From assembly GCA_030145245.1 (NCBI GenBank), contig JAQYWC010000044.1, positions 116,894-180,893 on the forward strand: a stretch of DNA of 64,000 bases, written 5' to 3'. The translations under genes were made by a program, and so were the position numbers. Source of the DNA: Desulfobacterium sp. (GTDB lineage: Bacteria > Desulfobacterota > Desulfobacteria > Desulfobacterales > Desulfobacteraceae). This document shows positions 35,819 through 45,598 of the stretch, one piece after another. The notes below the pieces were generated by a model, which worked only from the letters and a program-made list of their open reading frames with translations, did no database searches and had not been told where the DNA came from. Position 1 is the first letter of the stretch. Every line of letters begins with the position of its first letter.

Positions 35819-36769
35819 CTAAAAATAATTTCTCAACTTCAGCTCAAACGGGTGGGGGTTCAAATACGTCTGAACCTCCAGCCAGGGCTGATCGTATTTC
35901 ATGACATAATGATTTATCAATGTAATGGGAACGATCAGGGGAACATATTCGGACCGGTATTGATCGATGATGTGCAGGAGTTCTTTTTTTTCGCTGCCCG
36001 TGAGGTCTTTTTTAAAATATCCCAAAATATGAAGGAGCACATTGATGTTTTTTTTCAAGGTGGTTTTGAGCCCCAGGGACTTTAGCAAAATTTCCTCATA
36101 GGTGCCGAACAATTGATCCGGTTCAAGTTTTTTTCCCTGGGCCACAAGCCTGCCAAGCTTTCGGTATTGTTCCTGGCTGTGGGAAAGGATCAACAGCTTG
36201 TTCCGGGTATGAAAATCCACAAGCCCGCCCAGGGTCCGGTTGGTTTCAACCAGGTTCCGCCACCGCTGGAAGGAGAACAGGTTTTCAATGAAATTTTCCC
36301 GCAGCCCGGGATCATTGAGCCGTCCCGCCTCTTCCACTGGGATTCTGGGAAACCTGTCCGTAAACGCCCGGGCAAAGAGACCACGGCCGGTTTTGCGAAC
36401 CGATCCGTCGTCACCATACACTTTGATTCGGTGAAGGCCGCTGCTGGGGGATTTACTCCTGAAAATAAAGCCACAGAGATCTTCCTTTTCAAGGTCCTTT
36501 AACCGCCCCTCGATCCAGGCCTTCATCTGGTCGGTCTTGTCAACCCCTGTTTCCCGGGTGACAAGCCGTGGATTTTCAGGATTCCCCACCAGCCGGACCG
36601 ACTCCCGGGGAACGGGCATGCCGCACTCCACCTCCGGGCAGACCGGGACATACTCAGCAAAAAGCCCCAGGGTCTGGGTCAGAAAACGGTCATGGCTGTG
36701 ATTGCCGTCATACCGCACCCTGTTGCCGAGCAAACACGAACTGATGCCGATTTTAATGGGTTCCAGCAT
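35819..36769 (-). CDS. DUF523 and DUF1722 two-domain protein (YbgA-like C-terminus)
   Basis: A 316-residue protein. The N-terminal DUF523 has conserved cysteines (GISSCLLGNRVRYDG, VCPEVECGMPVPRE) and CGFIFRSKSPSSG. The C-terminal DUF1722 starts near FIENLFSFQRWRNL. ATG 36769 follows GGGGGAG, so the longer frame to 37006 is rejected. The molecular function is unknown; such proteins are often near photolyase or stress genes. It lies 21 bases upstream of the FAD oxidoreductase gene and probably starts that operon. Confidence 0.88.
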   Translation of the reverse strand: MLEPIKIGISSCLLGNRVRYDGNHSHDRFLTQTLGLFAEYVPVCPEVECGMPVPRESVRLVGNPENPRLVTRETGVDKTDQMKAWIEGRLKDLEKEDLCGFIFRSKSPSSGLHRIKVYGDDGSVRKTGRGLFARAFTDRFPRIPVEEAGRLNDPGLRENFIENLFSFQRWRNLVETNRTLGGLVDFHTRNKLLILSHSQEQYRKLGRLVAQGKKLEPDQLFGTYEEILLKSLGLKTTLKKNINVLLHILGYFKKDLTGSEKKELLHIIDQYRSEYVPLIVPITLINHYVMKYDQPWLEVQTYLNPHPFELKLRNYF

Positions 36770-36988
36770 TGGCTCCCCCTGTTCATGATTCATTTGGCTG
36801 AACGGTTGAATATCTTTTGAGAAACAGATGAAGATTGACATTGTCGAATTCATTATATAGATCTTAATAGTTATTGAAACCTCTTTTTTATTGAAATACG
36901 ATTTTTCCCTGATACAGGGTCTGACAACGCCACTGGATGTTCCGCACAATATAACTTTTTGAGTGTTCCTCAAACGGGGGGCCCAAGA

Positions 36989-38503
36989 ATGAGTACACTT
37001 GGTCATAGCAAAAATCTAAACACAGAAAAGCCCGTGCTTGTAACCGGGGCAACCGGTTATGTGGCCGGACGGCTCATTCCCCTGCTCCTGGCATCCGGGT
37101 ACCGGGTACGAACCATGGGCCGCTCCCTTGAAAAAATGGCCGGCCGCCCCTGGGGCGGTCATCCCCGGGTGGAACCGGTCCGGGGGGACATCATGGATGT
37201 GGCATCCTTGAAAGGTGCTGTAAAAGGGTGCGGCACCATTTACTACCTGGTTCACTCCATGATCTCCCGGAAAGGCCGCTACAGGCATGCCGACCGGATC
37301 GGTGCGAAAAACATGGCCCGGGCTGCGGCAGCGGAAAATGCAGATCATATCATCTACCTTGGGGGACTTGGCGATATCACCCATAAAAACATCAGCCGGC
37401 ATCTTGTCTCACGAAATGAAGTCGGCGAAATCCTCAAACAGGGCAGCGTTCCGGTAACCGTGCTCAGGGCGGCCATGATCCTGGGGTCGGGCAGTGCCAG
37501 TTTTGAGATATTACGATATCTGGTGGAACGGCTGCCGGTGATGGTAACCCCCCGATGGGTGACCATGCACACCCAGCCCATTGCCATCACCAATGTGCTG
37601 GGGTATCTCAAAGGCTGCCTTGCGCATCCGGAAGCCCGGGGAAACACCTTTGATATCGGCGGACCGGACATCATCACCTACCGGGACCTGTTTCACCTCT
37701 TTGCGGCCAGTGCCGGTCTGCCCAGGCCCCGGCTGATACCGATACCCATATTGACCCCCAGACTTTCAGCATTGTGGATCAACCTGGTGACACCGGTACC
37801 GGCAGCCATTGCAAGGCCTTTGACCGAGGGGTTGAGCCTGCCCACCCTTTGCACGGAAAACTCAATTACCCGGATCATTCCCCAGCAGCTCATCGATTGC
37901 CCCACGGCCATCCAAAGGGCCCTTGCCCCCATCCGTGAACAGGGGATCGATCCCTGCAAGACAGATCCCGCCACCCTTCCATATCCGGAGTCCCCCCACT
38001 GCGGCGATGCGGCGTATTCCGGCGGCACCATTCTGCAATGGGGCGTTCGGGCACAAGCCAAAGGCAAGCCCCCCGACCTGGAGACAATCTTTGGCAGGAT
38101 AGACCAAAGGAACGGCCACCATGCCCGCCTCCGTATGATTCAACGGATATGGGACAGGATTGTCAACGGCCCGGCCAAGAGCCGAAAAAAGGAAAAGCCC
38201 TCTGATTTCTGGCAGGTTTTAAACGTAGAACCACCGTCCGGACTGTGGCTGAAGGATATGACACAGATGCCCGGCAAAGCGTTGCTGGAAATAGGGATTA
38301 GCCGCCCTGACCGCAACCGCTCCCAAGTCACAATCGTATATCGTTTTTTTCCCAGGGGACTGCTCGGGATTGCCTACGGGTATCTGCTCTATCCGTTTCA
38401 TCATCATCTGTTGGCCCATCTGCTGAACGATATCGTAAAGGCAGCAAATCTTGAACTTCTCTCGTCCCCTGAAAGATTCACCGCCAACGAAACCATGTCC
38501 TGA
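36989..38503 (+). CDS. NAD(P)-binding NmrA/YbjT-like protein with DUF2867
   Basis: A 504-residue protein. An atypical SDR domain (about 14-300) carries the cofactor loop TGATGYVAG. The C-terminal half is the DUF2867 SRPBCC-like domain (DFWQVLNVEPPSGLWLKDM, ALLEIGI). This is the second dehydrogenase/hydrophobic-pocket combination in the region. ATG 36989 is chosen; the longer frame opens with TTG at 36959. It is the first of three plus-strand genes (gaps +34 and -4) and is divergent from the DUF523 gene. Substrate unknown. Confidence 0.85.
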   Translation: MSTLGHSKNLNTEKPVLVTGATGYVAGRLIPLLLASGYRVRTMGRSLEKMAGRPWGGHPRVEPVRGDIMDVASLKGAVKGCGTIYYLVHSMISRKGRYRHADRIGAKNMARAAAAENADHIIYLGGLGDITHKNISRHLVSRNEVGEILKQGSVPVTVLRAAMILGSGSASFEILRYLVERLPVMVTPRWVTMHTQPIAITNVLGYLKGCLAHPEARGNTFDIGGPDIITYRDLFHLFAASAGLPRPRLIPIPILTPRLSALWINLVTPVPAAIARPLTEGLSLPTLCTENSITRIIPQQLIDCPTAIQRALAPIREQGIDPCKTDPATLPYPESPHCGDAAYSGGTILQWGVRAQAKGKPPDLETIFGRIDQRNGHHARLRMIQRIWDRIVNGPAKSRKKEKPSDFWQVLNVEPPSGLWLKDMTQMPGKALLEIGISRPDRNRSQVTIVYRFFPRGLLGIAYGYLLYPFHHHLLAHLLNDIVKAANLELLSSPERFTANETMS

Positions 38504-38537
38504 AAAAGGACAGACGAACTCCCTGAAGAGGAACGCC

Positions 38538-38993
38538 ATGGAAACCCAACGAGAAAAGGCATTGATCCAGGTCAGAGCATTGTTTGACACCGAAAGTTTA
38601 TCGGTCTTATCCACCCAGAAGAGCGGTCAGCCCTATGCCAGTCTGGTGGCCTTTGCCGGAACCCCGGATCTTGGGCAGATCATTTTCCTGACCCCCAGCA
38701 CCACACGAAAATATGACAATCTCACGGCCTGTCCCAGGGTGGCCATGCTGATCAACAATAGCCGGAACACGGCCGGGGACATTTACGACGCCATCTCCGT
38801 CACGGCCACGGGCACGGCGGTGACCGCACAGGGCCATGAAAAAGAAAGCCTGTTACCGATTTACCTTAAACGGCATCCCCATCTCAAAGAATTTGCAGCG
38901 TCCCCCACCACCGCCCTGGTCTGTGTGGCCGTGGACACTTATATCATGGTGAGCCGTTTCCAAAATGTGATTGAAATAAGGATGAGACCATGA
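38538..38993 (+). CDS. Pyridoxamine 5'-phosphate oxidase-fold (flavin-binding split barrel) protein
   Basis: A 151-residue protein of the PNPOx/HugZ-like split-barrel group. Typical features are SLSVLSTQKSGQPYASLV, IIFLTPSTTRKYDNL and PRVAMLINN. It probably binds FMN or heme; it is not a full PdxH. ATG 38538 follows GAAGAGG. The stop overlaps the next gene as ATGA. Substrate unknown. Confidence 0.85.
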   Translation: METQREKALIQVRALFDTESLSVLSTQKSGQPYASLVAFAGTPDLGQIIFLTPSTTRKYDNLTACPRVAMLINNSRNTAGDIYDAISVTATGTAVTAQGHEKESLLPIYLKRHPHLKEFAASPTTALVCVAVDTYIMVSRFQNVIEIRMRP

Positions 38994-41194
38994 AACCATT
39001 CCTGCGCCTCGAAGAGATCAAAGAAAAACCCCCGGATCTGGTCGGCGGCAAAGCATTTTCACTTTCCAGGCTCCATCAGAATGACATCCGAGTACCAAAA
39101 ACCTTTTGTATTCCCTGCCATGTCTACGACGCATATCTGGCTGAAACCCGGATCAGGCAACGGCTTCTGTTTGAGATGAACCGAAAAGCCTTTGATAAGA
39201 TGCGCTGGGAAGAGATCTGGGATGTATCCCTTCGCATCCGCAATCTTTTTCTGACCACCCCCCTGCCACAGGGCATTCGTGAGCCCCTTGCCCAAGAGAT
39301 CACCACCCATTGCAATGGATTTCCTGTTGCCATACGATCGTCAGCCCCGGGAGAAGATGACGCAAAAACCTCTTTTGCTGGGGTGCACGAATCCTATTTA
39401 AATATCCGCGGTACCGACACCATATTAAAACATGTCAAGCTGGTCTGGGCCTCCCTGTATTCCGATGCAGCCCTCTTGTACCGAAAGGAGCTGGGCCTGG
39501 ATATCCACATGAGTTCCATGGCGGTCATCATCCAGGAACTCATTGCGTCAGAGCGGTCCGGCGTGTTTTTCGGGGTTGATCCGTCCGATTCAAACCAGTC
39601 GGTTGTCGAATCCGTGTACGGCCTGAACCAGGGCCTGGTTGACGGGGATATCGATCCGGACCGCTGGATGCTTGACCGCTTGTCTGGAAGAATTATCAGC
39701 CACAGTGAGCCCGAACGGAATCGCATGGCCACACCGGACAGCCAGGGGGTGAGCATCCAGTCTCTGCCGGAAAGTTTTTCCCTGAAACCGCCCCTGAATG
39801 AAAAACAGATCAGACAGGTATGGGAAACAGGGAAAAAAGCCGAAGCCCTTTTTGAACGCCCCCAGGATATGGAATGGACCTTCACCCGCACCGGACTTGT
39901 GGTGCTCCAGTCCAGACCCGTTACCAGCAGCGGGTTTAAGGACAGGGACGACAAGCGCGCCTGGTATTTGAGCCTTCACCGGAGTTATGAAAATTTAAAC
40001 GCCCTTCACCTTAAGATCGAGAATGTCCTGATTCCGAAGATGATTTTCCAGGCAGAAGAGATGGGACAATCCCCTTGCAAAGAGATGACCACCAGGCAAC
40101 TGGTCCAGACGATCAAAACCCGTCAGGAAATCTATGATGACTGGGTCAGGATATACTGGGCCGACTTTATCCCTTTTGCCCATGGAATACGACTTTTCGG
40201 GCAGATCTACAATGATACGGTCAAGCCGGAAGATCCCTATGAATTCATGCAGCTCCTGGAGCGCACCAATCTGAAAAGCATTGAACGAAACCGTATTCTC
40301 GAAAAGCTGGCCGATATGGCCCGGCAGGATCCCGGCCTTAAAAAAAGCCTAAAGTCAGGCCAAGAACCCGGACCAAACCATGATTTCATGGCCCTTTTGG
40401 AAGATTTTGTCCGAAAATTCGGCGATCTGGTCTGCCAGACCGGCAATGCCAGTGAATGCCACCATGGCAACACCGCCGTCATACGGCTTGTGCTTGAATT
40501 GGCCCAGCGGCCGCCCAGACTCCCGTTGCAAAAACCAGCCACGGCCATGGACGCCCTCAGGGAAAATTACCTGGCAGGCTTTCCCCCCAAAAAACAGACC
40601 TTTGCCAAAGGGGTGCTGCACCTTGCCAGGGCAAGCTACAGGTTACGCGATGACGACAACATCCATCTTGGCAGAATCGAAGCCCGGTTGTTTGAGGCTG
40701 TCCGGGAAGGCCAGGACCGGCTGACAGATCCGGCACAGTCCCCCCGGGATCTGGCGCTCCTTACCTCCCTTCCGGCCCTGTCCCAGACCCCAGAGGGAGA
40801 CCTAGTGCCGGAGAAAAAAGAACCTCCAGGGGACGTGTCCCCCCTCTGGATAAAAACCCGCCAGATTTTAGGGCATCCGGCCGGGCCCGGCATTGCGAAA
40901 GGCCCGGCCCGGATCATCCTGACCCAGGGAGACCTTCTATACTTCAAACACGGAGAGATCCTGGTCTGCCAGGGGGTGGACCCGAACATGACCTTTGTGG
41001 TGCCCCTGGCTGCAGCCGTGGTTGAAGAACGGGGGGGAATGCTGATTCACGGGGCCATCATTGCAAGGGAATATGGACTGCCCTGCGTAACCGGGGCCTC
41101 ACAGATAACCCAACGGATCCGGACCGGAGATCTCCTGACCGTGGACGGCTACCTGGGAATCGTCACCTGCGATACCGGCAGCCCGGACCCATGA
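38990..41194 (+). CDS. PEP synthase/rifampicin phosphotransferase-like protein
   Basis: A 734-residue two-domain enzyme. The N-terminal pyruvate-phosphate-dikinase ATP-binding domain (about 15-310) has VGGKAFSLSRL, VAIRSSAPGEDDAKTSFAG and QSRPV. The C-terminal phospho-histidine swivel domain (about 625-730) has GGMLIHGAIIAREYGLP with H687 as the phospho-carrier. The PEP/pyruvate-binding barrel of true PpsA is absent, so it resembles rifampicin phosphotransferase and other 'PEP-utilising' enzymes, and the acceptor is unknown. It is last in the three-gene operon. Confidence 0.87.
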   Translation: MKPFLRLEEIKEKPPDLVGGKAFSLSRLHQNDIRVPKTFCIPCHVYDAYLAETRIRQRLLFEMNRKAFDKMRWEEIWDVSLRIRNLFLTTPLPQGIREPLAQEITTHCNGFPVAIRSSAPGEDDAKTSFAGVHESYLNIRGTDTILKHVKLVWASLYSDAALLYRKELGLDIHMSSMAVIIQELIASERSGVFFGVDPSDSNQSVVESVYGLNQGLVDGDIDPDRWMLDRLSGRIISHSEPERNRMATPDSQGVSIQSLPESFSLKPPLNEKQIRQVWETGKKAEALFERPQDMEWTFTRTGLVVLQSRPVTSSGFKDRDDKRAWYLSLHRSYENLNALHLKIENVLIPKMIFQAEEMGQSPCKEMTTRQLVQTIKTRQEIYDDWVRIYWADFIPFAHGIRLFGQIYNDTVKPEDPYEFMQLLERTNLKSIERNRILEKLADMARQDPGLKKSLKSGQEPGPNHDFMALLEDFVRKFGDLVCQTGNASECHHGNTAVIRLVLELAQRPPRLPLQKPATAMDALRENYLAGFPPKKQTFAKGVLHLARASYRLRDDDNIHLGRIEARLFEAVREGQDRLTDPAQSPRDLALLTSLPALSQTPEGDLVPEKKEPPGDVSPLWIKTRQILGHPAGPGIAKGPARIILTQGDLLYFKHGEILVCQGVDPNMTFVVPLAAAVVEERGGMLIHGAIIAREYGLPCVTGASQITQRIRTGDLLTVDGYLGIVTCDTGSPDP

Positions 41195-41204
41195 GGTCCC
41201 ATTC

Positions 41205-41440
41205 ACATGCATCCGTTCTTGTTTAGCATGCAGGGCGCATCATCTTCCCGTTCAACCGGTATGGTCGAATGGTCTATGCCGAAACGATCATGCAATTGCT
41301 GCTGAATGCGTTTTAGATGAAAAGCACCCGCTTGTTAACGGATAAAACCTTCCTGACCCACTTTAATTTCCAATTCCTGCCTATCGGCGGGCGCTGCTGC
41401 CATGACCTGGCCTTCAGCATAGAACTTTTATTTCAACTTG
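41205..41440 (-). pseudogene. Decayed fused remnant of the CDF exporter gene and the gene upstream of it
   Basis: 41205-41309 matches 43617-43721 (the 3' end of the CDF gene), and 41319-41440 matches 44579-44698 (the 3' end of the 219-residue-protein gene), each about 95% by eye. About 860 bases between them are missing. Order and strand are as in the intact copies. The chemoreceptor gene 41542-43590 lies exactly between this remnant and the intact genes. Confidence 0.9.
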
Positions 41441-41466
41441 ACAAAAAAGCACACAAATAGTTCTAT
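41438..41466 (+). promoter_or_regulatory. Sigma-70-like promoter of the chemoreceptor gene
   Basis: TTGACA (41438-41443), 17 bases, TTCTAT (41461-41466). The -35 box is formed right at the end of the decayed duplicate, where the parental sequence reads TTGCAC. It lies about 76 bases before the ATG. Confidence 0.5.
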
Positions 41467-41541
41467 TGCCCGAAGAAATGGAGTCTGAAGTCCTAACGCT
41501 CCTTGTTAAATTCGTTACAATACGCAAATTAGAGGTAAAAA

Positions 41542-43590
41542 ATGAAGTTTCAAAATCTATCTTTGAGAAAAAAAATAATCTTTTCAATTACGGGAGCAGT
41601 TATTTTCTTCCTGGGGATTTTCATATTCCTTACAATTTTCACTGTTTCAAAGCAAGTTGAAACAGACCAGTATAAAATGTTAAGGGAAACTGCAAGACAT
41701 TATGCAAACAGAATCAATTCTGGCATGATCGCCAAAAAAACAATGGCACAATCCATGGCTGTTTTCATGTCCAATTATAATAGAGACACTGCCAACCGGA
41801 ATGAAATCATAAATGTCCTGCAAGATTGGATAAAAAAAGATGAGAATCTTGTTGGTACATTTATCGGGTATGAACCCGATGCGTTTGATGGTAACGATAA
41901 AACGTTTATGAATGAAGCCGGACATGATGAGACAGGAAGATTTATTCCGTCATGGTATCGATATGGACAGAATATTGATCTATTTCCTCTGGTTGATTAC
42001 GAAAAGAGCAATTGGTACACGGAACCCAGAAGGACGAAAAAAGATTATATTAATCAGGCACAGCTTTATGAAAACATATTATTGATGGGGTATATTTCAC
42101 CTATCATTAAAAACAGTAAATTTATCGGTATTGCCGGCGTAGATGTAAAACTTGATTATATTGATAAACTGGTCAGTGGCATTACAGTCCTTGAGACTGG
42201 ATATGCGACAATGATGAGCAATGCCGGTTTTTTCATCTCCGCAAAGGACAAATCCCTTATTGGGAAAAAAACCATTTTTGATATTGCAGATGAAACCGGG
42301 ACAACCATTTTCAATGAAATTGGCAATGACGTGAAAAATGGTAACGCCGGTATTAAAATGACAAAAGATCCAATCACAGGAAAGGATTCGGTCTTTATAT
42401 ATGAACCGGTTCAGACAGGCACGTCCTGCATTTTACTCATTATTCCTGAAAAAGAGATTACAGCCGGGGTGGATACGCTTAGAAACAAATTACTGATCTT
42501 CGCAATCATAATAATTTCACTGATGAGCCTGATGGCATATTTAATGGCCAATGGTATTGCTAAGCCTATCGTAAAAATAAGTGATGAAGTTCAAACAATG
42601 GCCACCGGCGATTTAACCAAGTCTTTTGAAATCAAACAAAACGATGAGGTTGGAAAACTGGCAGCCTCCCTGAACCAAATGACCTCCAGTATCGGTGAGA
42701 TGATCAGGGAAGTTGCTTCCGGAGTGAATACCCTTTCATCCGCTTCAACAGAGCTTGCAACCATTTCCGAAGAGATGTCCCAGGGAGCGGATCAAGCCTC
42801 AGAAAAAACGGGAACAGTGGCTGCCGCTGCTGAAGAGATGAGTTCAAGCATGGCCTCTGTCGCCACTGCCGTGGAAAATGCGTCCGCGAATTTATCCATC
42901 GTCGCCTCAGCTTCTGCAGAGATGACATCCACCATCAAAGAGGTGGCCAAAAATACCGACTCCGCCCATACCATTGTCGCCACAGCCGTTCAAAAGGCTG
43001 AAACAGCCTCAAAAACAATCAGTGAACTGGGCTCGGCCGCAGAGGAGATCAATCAGGTAACCGAAACCATCACCGATATTTCCGAGCAGACCAATCTTCT
43101 GGCTTTGAATGCGACCATTGAAGCGGCCAGGGCTGGAGAAGCCGGAAAAGGATTTGCAGTCGTTGCCCAGGAAATCAAACAGCTTGCCGAATTGACCGCA
43201 GGGGCAACCCGTGACATCCGGGAAAAGATAAAGGGCATACAGACTGCCACCTCGGTCTCTGTGGAGTCCATTGGAGAGATCACTGGGATAATCGATGATA
43301 TCAGCCGAATCTCCTCAACCATTGCAACGGCTGTGGAGGAACAGGCCGCGACCACCCGGGAGATCGCAGATAATGCAGCCCATGCCTCCCAAGGCATGAC
43401 AGATATCAACGACAGCATTAGCCAGAGTACCCGGGTCTCTGAAGAGATCACCCAGGACATTGCCCAGGTGAACAGGGAATCTACGGAAATAACCAAAAGC
43501 AGTTCAACGGTGAACCTGAATGCAAAAGAGCTCCTCGAACTCGCGGAAACCCTTAAAAACATGGTAAGCAATTTTAAAGTGAAAGGCTAA
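41542..43590 (+). CDS. Methyl-accepting chemotaxis protein with double-Cache sensor
   Basis: A 682-residue chemoreceptor. Transmembrane segment 1 is at about 11-34, a double Cache domain at about 40-310 ([43 protein letters not shown]), transmembrane segment 2 at about 313-336, then HAMP and the signalling domain. The tip reads [20 protein letters not shown]. Double-Cache domains of this type often bind amino acids or small organic acids. Ribosome site TAGAGG precedes ATG 41542. It is more AT-rich at its 5' half than the flanking genes and is bracketed by a decayed and an intact copy of the CDF locus. Confidence 0.94.
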   Translation: MKFQNLSLRKKIIFSITGAVIFFLGIFIFLTIFTVSKQVETDQYKMLRETARHYANRINSGMIAKKTMAQSMAVFMSNYNRDTANRNEIINVLQDWIKKDENLVGTFIGYEPDAFDGNDKTFMNEAGHDETGRFIPSWYRYGQNIDLFPLVDYEKSNWYTEPRRTKKDYINQAQLYENILLMGYISPIIKNSKFIGIAGVDVKLDYIDKLVSGITVLETGYATMMSNAGFFISAKDKSLIGKKTIFDIADETGTTIFNEIGNDVKNGNAGIKMTKDPITGKDSVFIYEPVQTGTSCILLIIPEKEITAGVDTLRNKLLIFAIIIISLMSLMAYLMANGIAKPIVKISDEVQTMATGDLTKSFEIKQNDEVGKLAASLNQMTSSIGEMIREVASGVNTLSSASTELATISEEMSQGADQASEKTGTVAAAAEEMSSSMASVATAVENASANLSIVASASAEMTSTIKEVAKNTDSAHTIVATAVQKAETASKTISELGSAAEEINQVTETITDISEQTNLLALNATIEAARAGEAGKGFAVVAQEIKQLAELTAGATRDIREKIKGIQTATSVSVESIGEITGIIDDISRISSTIATAVEEQAATTREIADNAAHASQGMTDINDSISQSTRVSEEITQDIAQVNRESTEITKSSSTVNLNAKELLELAETLKNMVSNFKVKG

Positions 43591-43622
43591 AAAACAGACC
43601 TATCGAGCAAGCAAGCACCCAA

Positions 43623-44522
43623 TCACATGCATCCGTTCTTGTTTAGCATGCAGGGCGCATCATCTTCCCGTTCAACCTGTATGGTCGAATGTTCTATGCC
43701 GAAACGATCATGCAATTGCTGCTGAATGCTTGACAGGAACTCTTTGCCCTGTACAGCATCACCCAGGATCAAATGGACCGACAGGGCCACCTGGGTGGTG
43801 CTCATGGGCCAGACATGGAGATCATGTATCTGGTAAACATTTTCAAGATCGGTCAGGTATTGCTTGATTCCTGCCATATCAATACCTTCGGGAACTGAAT
43901 CAATGGCAAGATTCATGGAATCACGGAGCAGGGACCAGGTGCCCACAAGGATGACAGCAACGATGAAAAGACTGATCAACGGGTCAATCATCAGCCAGCC
44001 TGTGGCCATGATGATGATCCCCGCCACAACGACCCCAAATGAAACACCGGCATCGGCGGCCATATGGAGAAAGGCCCCCCGGATGTTCAAGTCATGTTTC
44101 TGGCCGGAGACAAAAAGCAACGCCGTCACGGTATTGATCACCACCCCAATGGCAGCAACAATGATAACGGTCATCCCCTCAACCGGTTTTGGATCGAAAA
44201 ACCGGCCAATGGCTTCCCATGTAATGCCGCCCAGGGCCACAAGAAGCAATATGGCGCTGCCCAGGGACGCCATGATGGTCACCTTGCTGAAACCATATGT
44301 CCTTTTATCAGTTGCGGGTTTTTGAGCCAGCCAACCCGCCCACCAGGCGAGCAACAGGCTCAGCACATCGCTCAGGTTATGCCCGGCGTCTGCGACCAAT
44401 GCCAGGGAGCCTGACGCAACGCCATAACCGGCTTCAATGACAACAAAAATAAGGTTGAGCCCAACGCCGATGGCAAAAGCACGATTATAATCACTGATTT
44501 GATGATCGTGGTCATGGGACAT
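43623..44522 (-). CDS. CDF-family divalent metal cation exporter (CzcD/ZitB-like)
   Basis: A 299-residue transporter with six transmembrane helices and the metal-site motifs DAGHNLSD (helix 2) and HMAADAG (helix 5). It has a His-rich N-terminus (HDHDH) and a C-terminal cytoplasmic ferredoxin-like domain. It exports Zn2+ or similar ions in exchange for protons. ATG 44522 follows AAGGAG by eight bases; a GTG at 44528 is too close to it. It lies 71 bases after the unknown gene upstream. A truncated copy of its end lies at 41205-41309. Confidence 0.93.
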   Translation of the reverse strand: MSHDHDHQISDYNRAFAIGVGLNLIFVVIEAGYGVASGSLALVADAGHNLSDVLSLLLAWWAGWLAQKPATDKRTYGFSKVTIMASLGSAILLLVALGGITWEAIGRFFDPKPVEGMTVIIVAAIGVVINTVTALLFVSGQKHDLNIRGAFLHMAADAGVSFGVVVAGIIIMATGWLMIDPLISLFIVAVILVGTWSLLRDSMNLAIDSVPEGIDMAGIKQYLTDLENVYQIHDLHVWPMSTTQVALSVHLILGDAVQGKEFLSSIQQQLHDRFGIEHSTIQVEREDDAPCMLNKNGCM

Positions 44523-44593
44523 GTCCACTTCTCCTTGATGAAGTTAACCCAACTGCAGCACTTGTCCCAGTTTATCCAAAAAGCACCCGCTTG

Positions 44594-45241
44594 TTAACGG
44601 ATAAAACCTTCCTGACCCACTTTAATTTCCAATTCCTGCCTATCGGCGGGGGCTGCTGCCATGGCCTGGCCGTCAGAATGGACTTTTATTTCAACTTGCA
44701 CTTCACGGCCAAGGGAACGTATGTTTTCTACCACCACCCGGTCACCCATAAAAAAGGAATCAACATGTTTGATTGACATCTTTTCAACATCCTGGGCAAA
44801 CAATCCCATGTAGTAAAAAACACCGGATCCCTGATTTGAAACAGCAAAAGGGGCGACAAAATAGATTTGAGACATTGGATCGGCTAAATTCACGGTGGTG
44901 ATGTTCATATAATCCAACATCACCATCCCCCTCTCTTCCCCAGCCGTGTATGACCCTTTTGCCACCTTCTGGGAACCCATGTCGGCCAGATCAACAAGTT
45001 TACATGTTGAACCTGTTTCCGGTACATTCACCATAAAATCATTGGCGGTTTTCATGCTGAAAAGCTTGAGCATCACTTCTGAGGCGTATACCATTTCGTC
45101 CGGTTCAGAGGCATCATACTTCACCACCTCGCCGTCTTTGTTGCTCACATAGATATCATCATCGGTAAAATTAAATTTTATTATTCCTGCAATGGCAATC
45201 ATTGCAACGATTCCCAATACTGCCAATACTATTTTTTTCAT
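44594..45241 (-). CDS. Membrane-anchored protein of unknown function
   Basis: A 215-residue protein with one N-terminal hydrophobic segment (MKKIVLAVLGIVAMIAIAGI) that is an uncleaved anchor or signal peptide. The rest is a soluble beta-rich domain that should face the periplasm. I do not recognise the family. ATG 45241 is chosen over TTG 45253, although neither has a strong ribosome site. Being upstream of the CDF gene on the same strand, it may be cotranscribed with it. A decayed copy of its 3' end is at 41319-41440. Confidence 0.75.
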   Translation of the reverse strand: MKKIVLAVLGIVAMIAIAGIIKFNFTDDDIYVSNKDGEVVKYDASEPDEMVYASEVMLKLFSMKTANDFMVNVPETGSTCKLVDLADMGSQKVAKGSYTAGEERGMVMLDYMNITTVNLADPMSQIYFVAPFAVSNQGSGVFYYMGLFAQDVEKMSIKHVDSFFMGDRVVVENIRSLGREVQVEIKVHSDGQAMAAAPADRQELEIKVGQEGFIR

Positions 45242-45598
45242 TGTACAACCCAAATCAAGTAAATTTCACCCCATCTTAAGCCATGCTGGCATGGGGCACC
45301 ACTACACCATGCCGGCCTTCCCCCCTGCCCTTACCCCATTTCCAAACCATTGGTCAAGCGATGATCCCTTTAGGTCCGGAACAAACGTTGGCAATTGTTG
45401 TCCTGCAATCCTTTCACCCATCGATCGAGTGCAGCCCAGGGATGTTTTTTTTGTGTTGCGGAACCTCTGTTTTTGTGGTTTGTTTCGATGAATGAGATTC
45501 ATCCAACGAAAACAACCTTCAAAAGAGGGCGTCAAACAACAAGCACCGTTTTCAACATCCTTGAATCATATTTTTAATCAAAACCATGGAACCGCACA
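45242..45598. other. Divergent intergenic region, 357 bases
   Basis: Lies between the unknown membrane-anchored gene (minus) and the MocA-HD gene (plus). A seven-codon frame ATG...TAA at 45586-45606 overlaps the TTG start of the MocA-HD gene and could couple translation. I see no clear promoter or hairpin. Confidence 0.35.
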
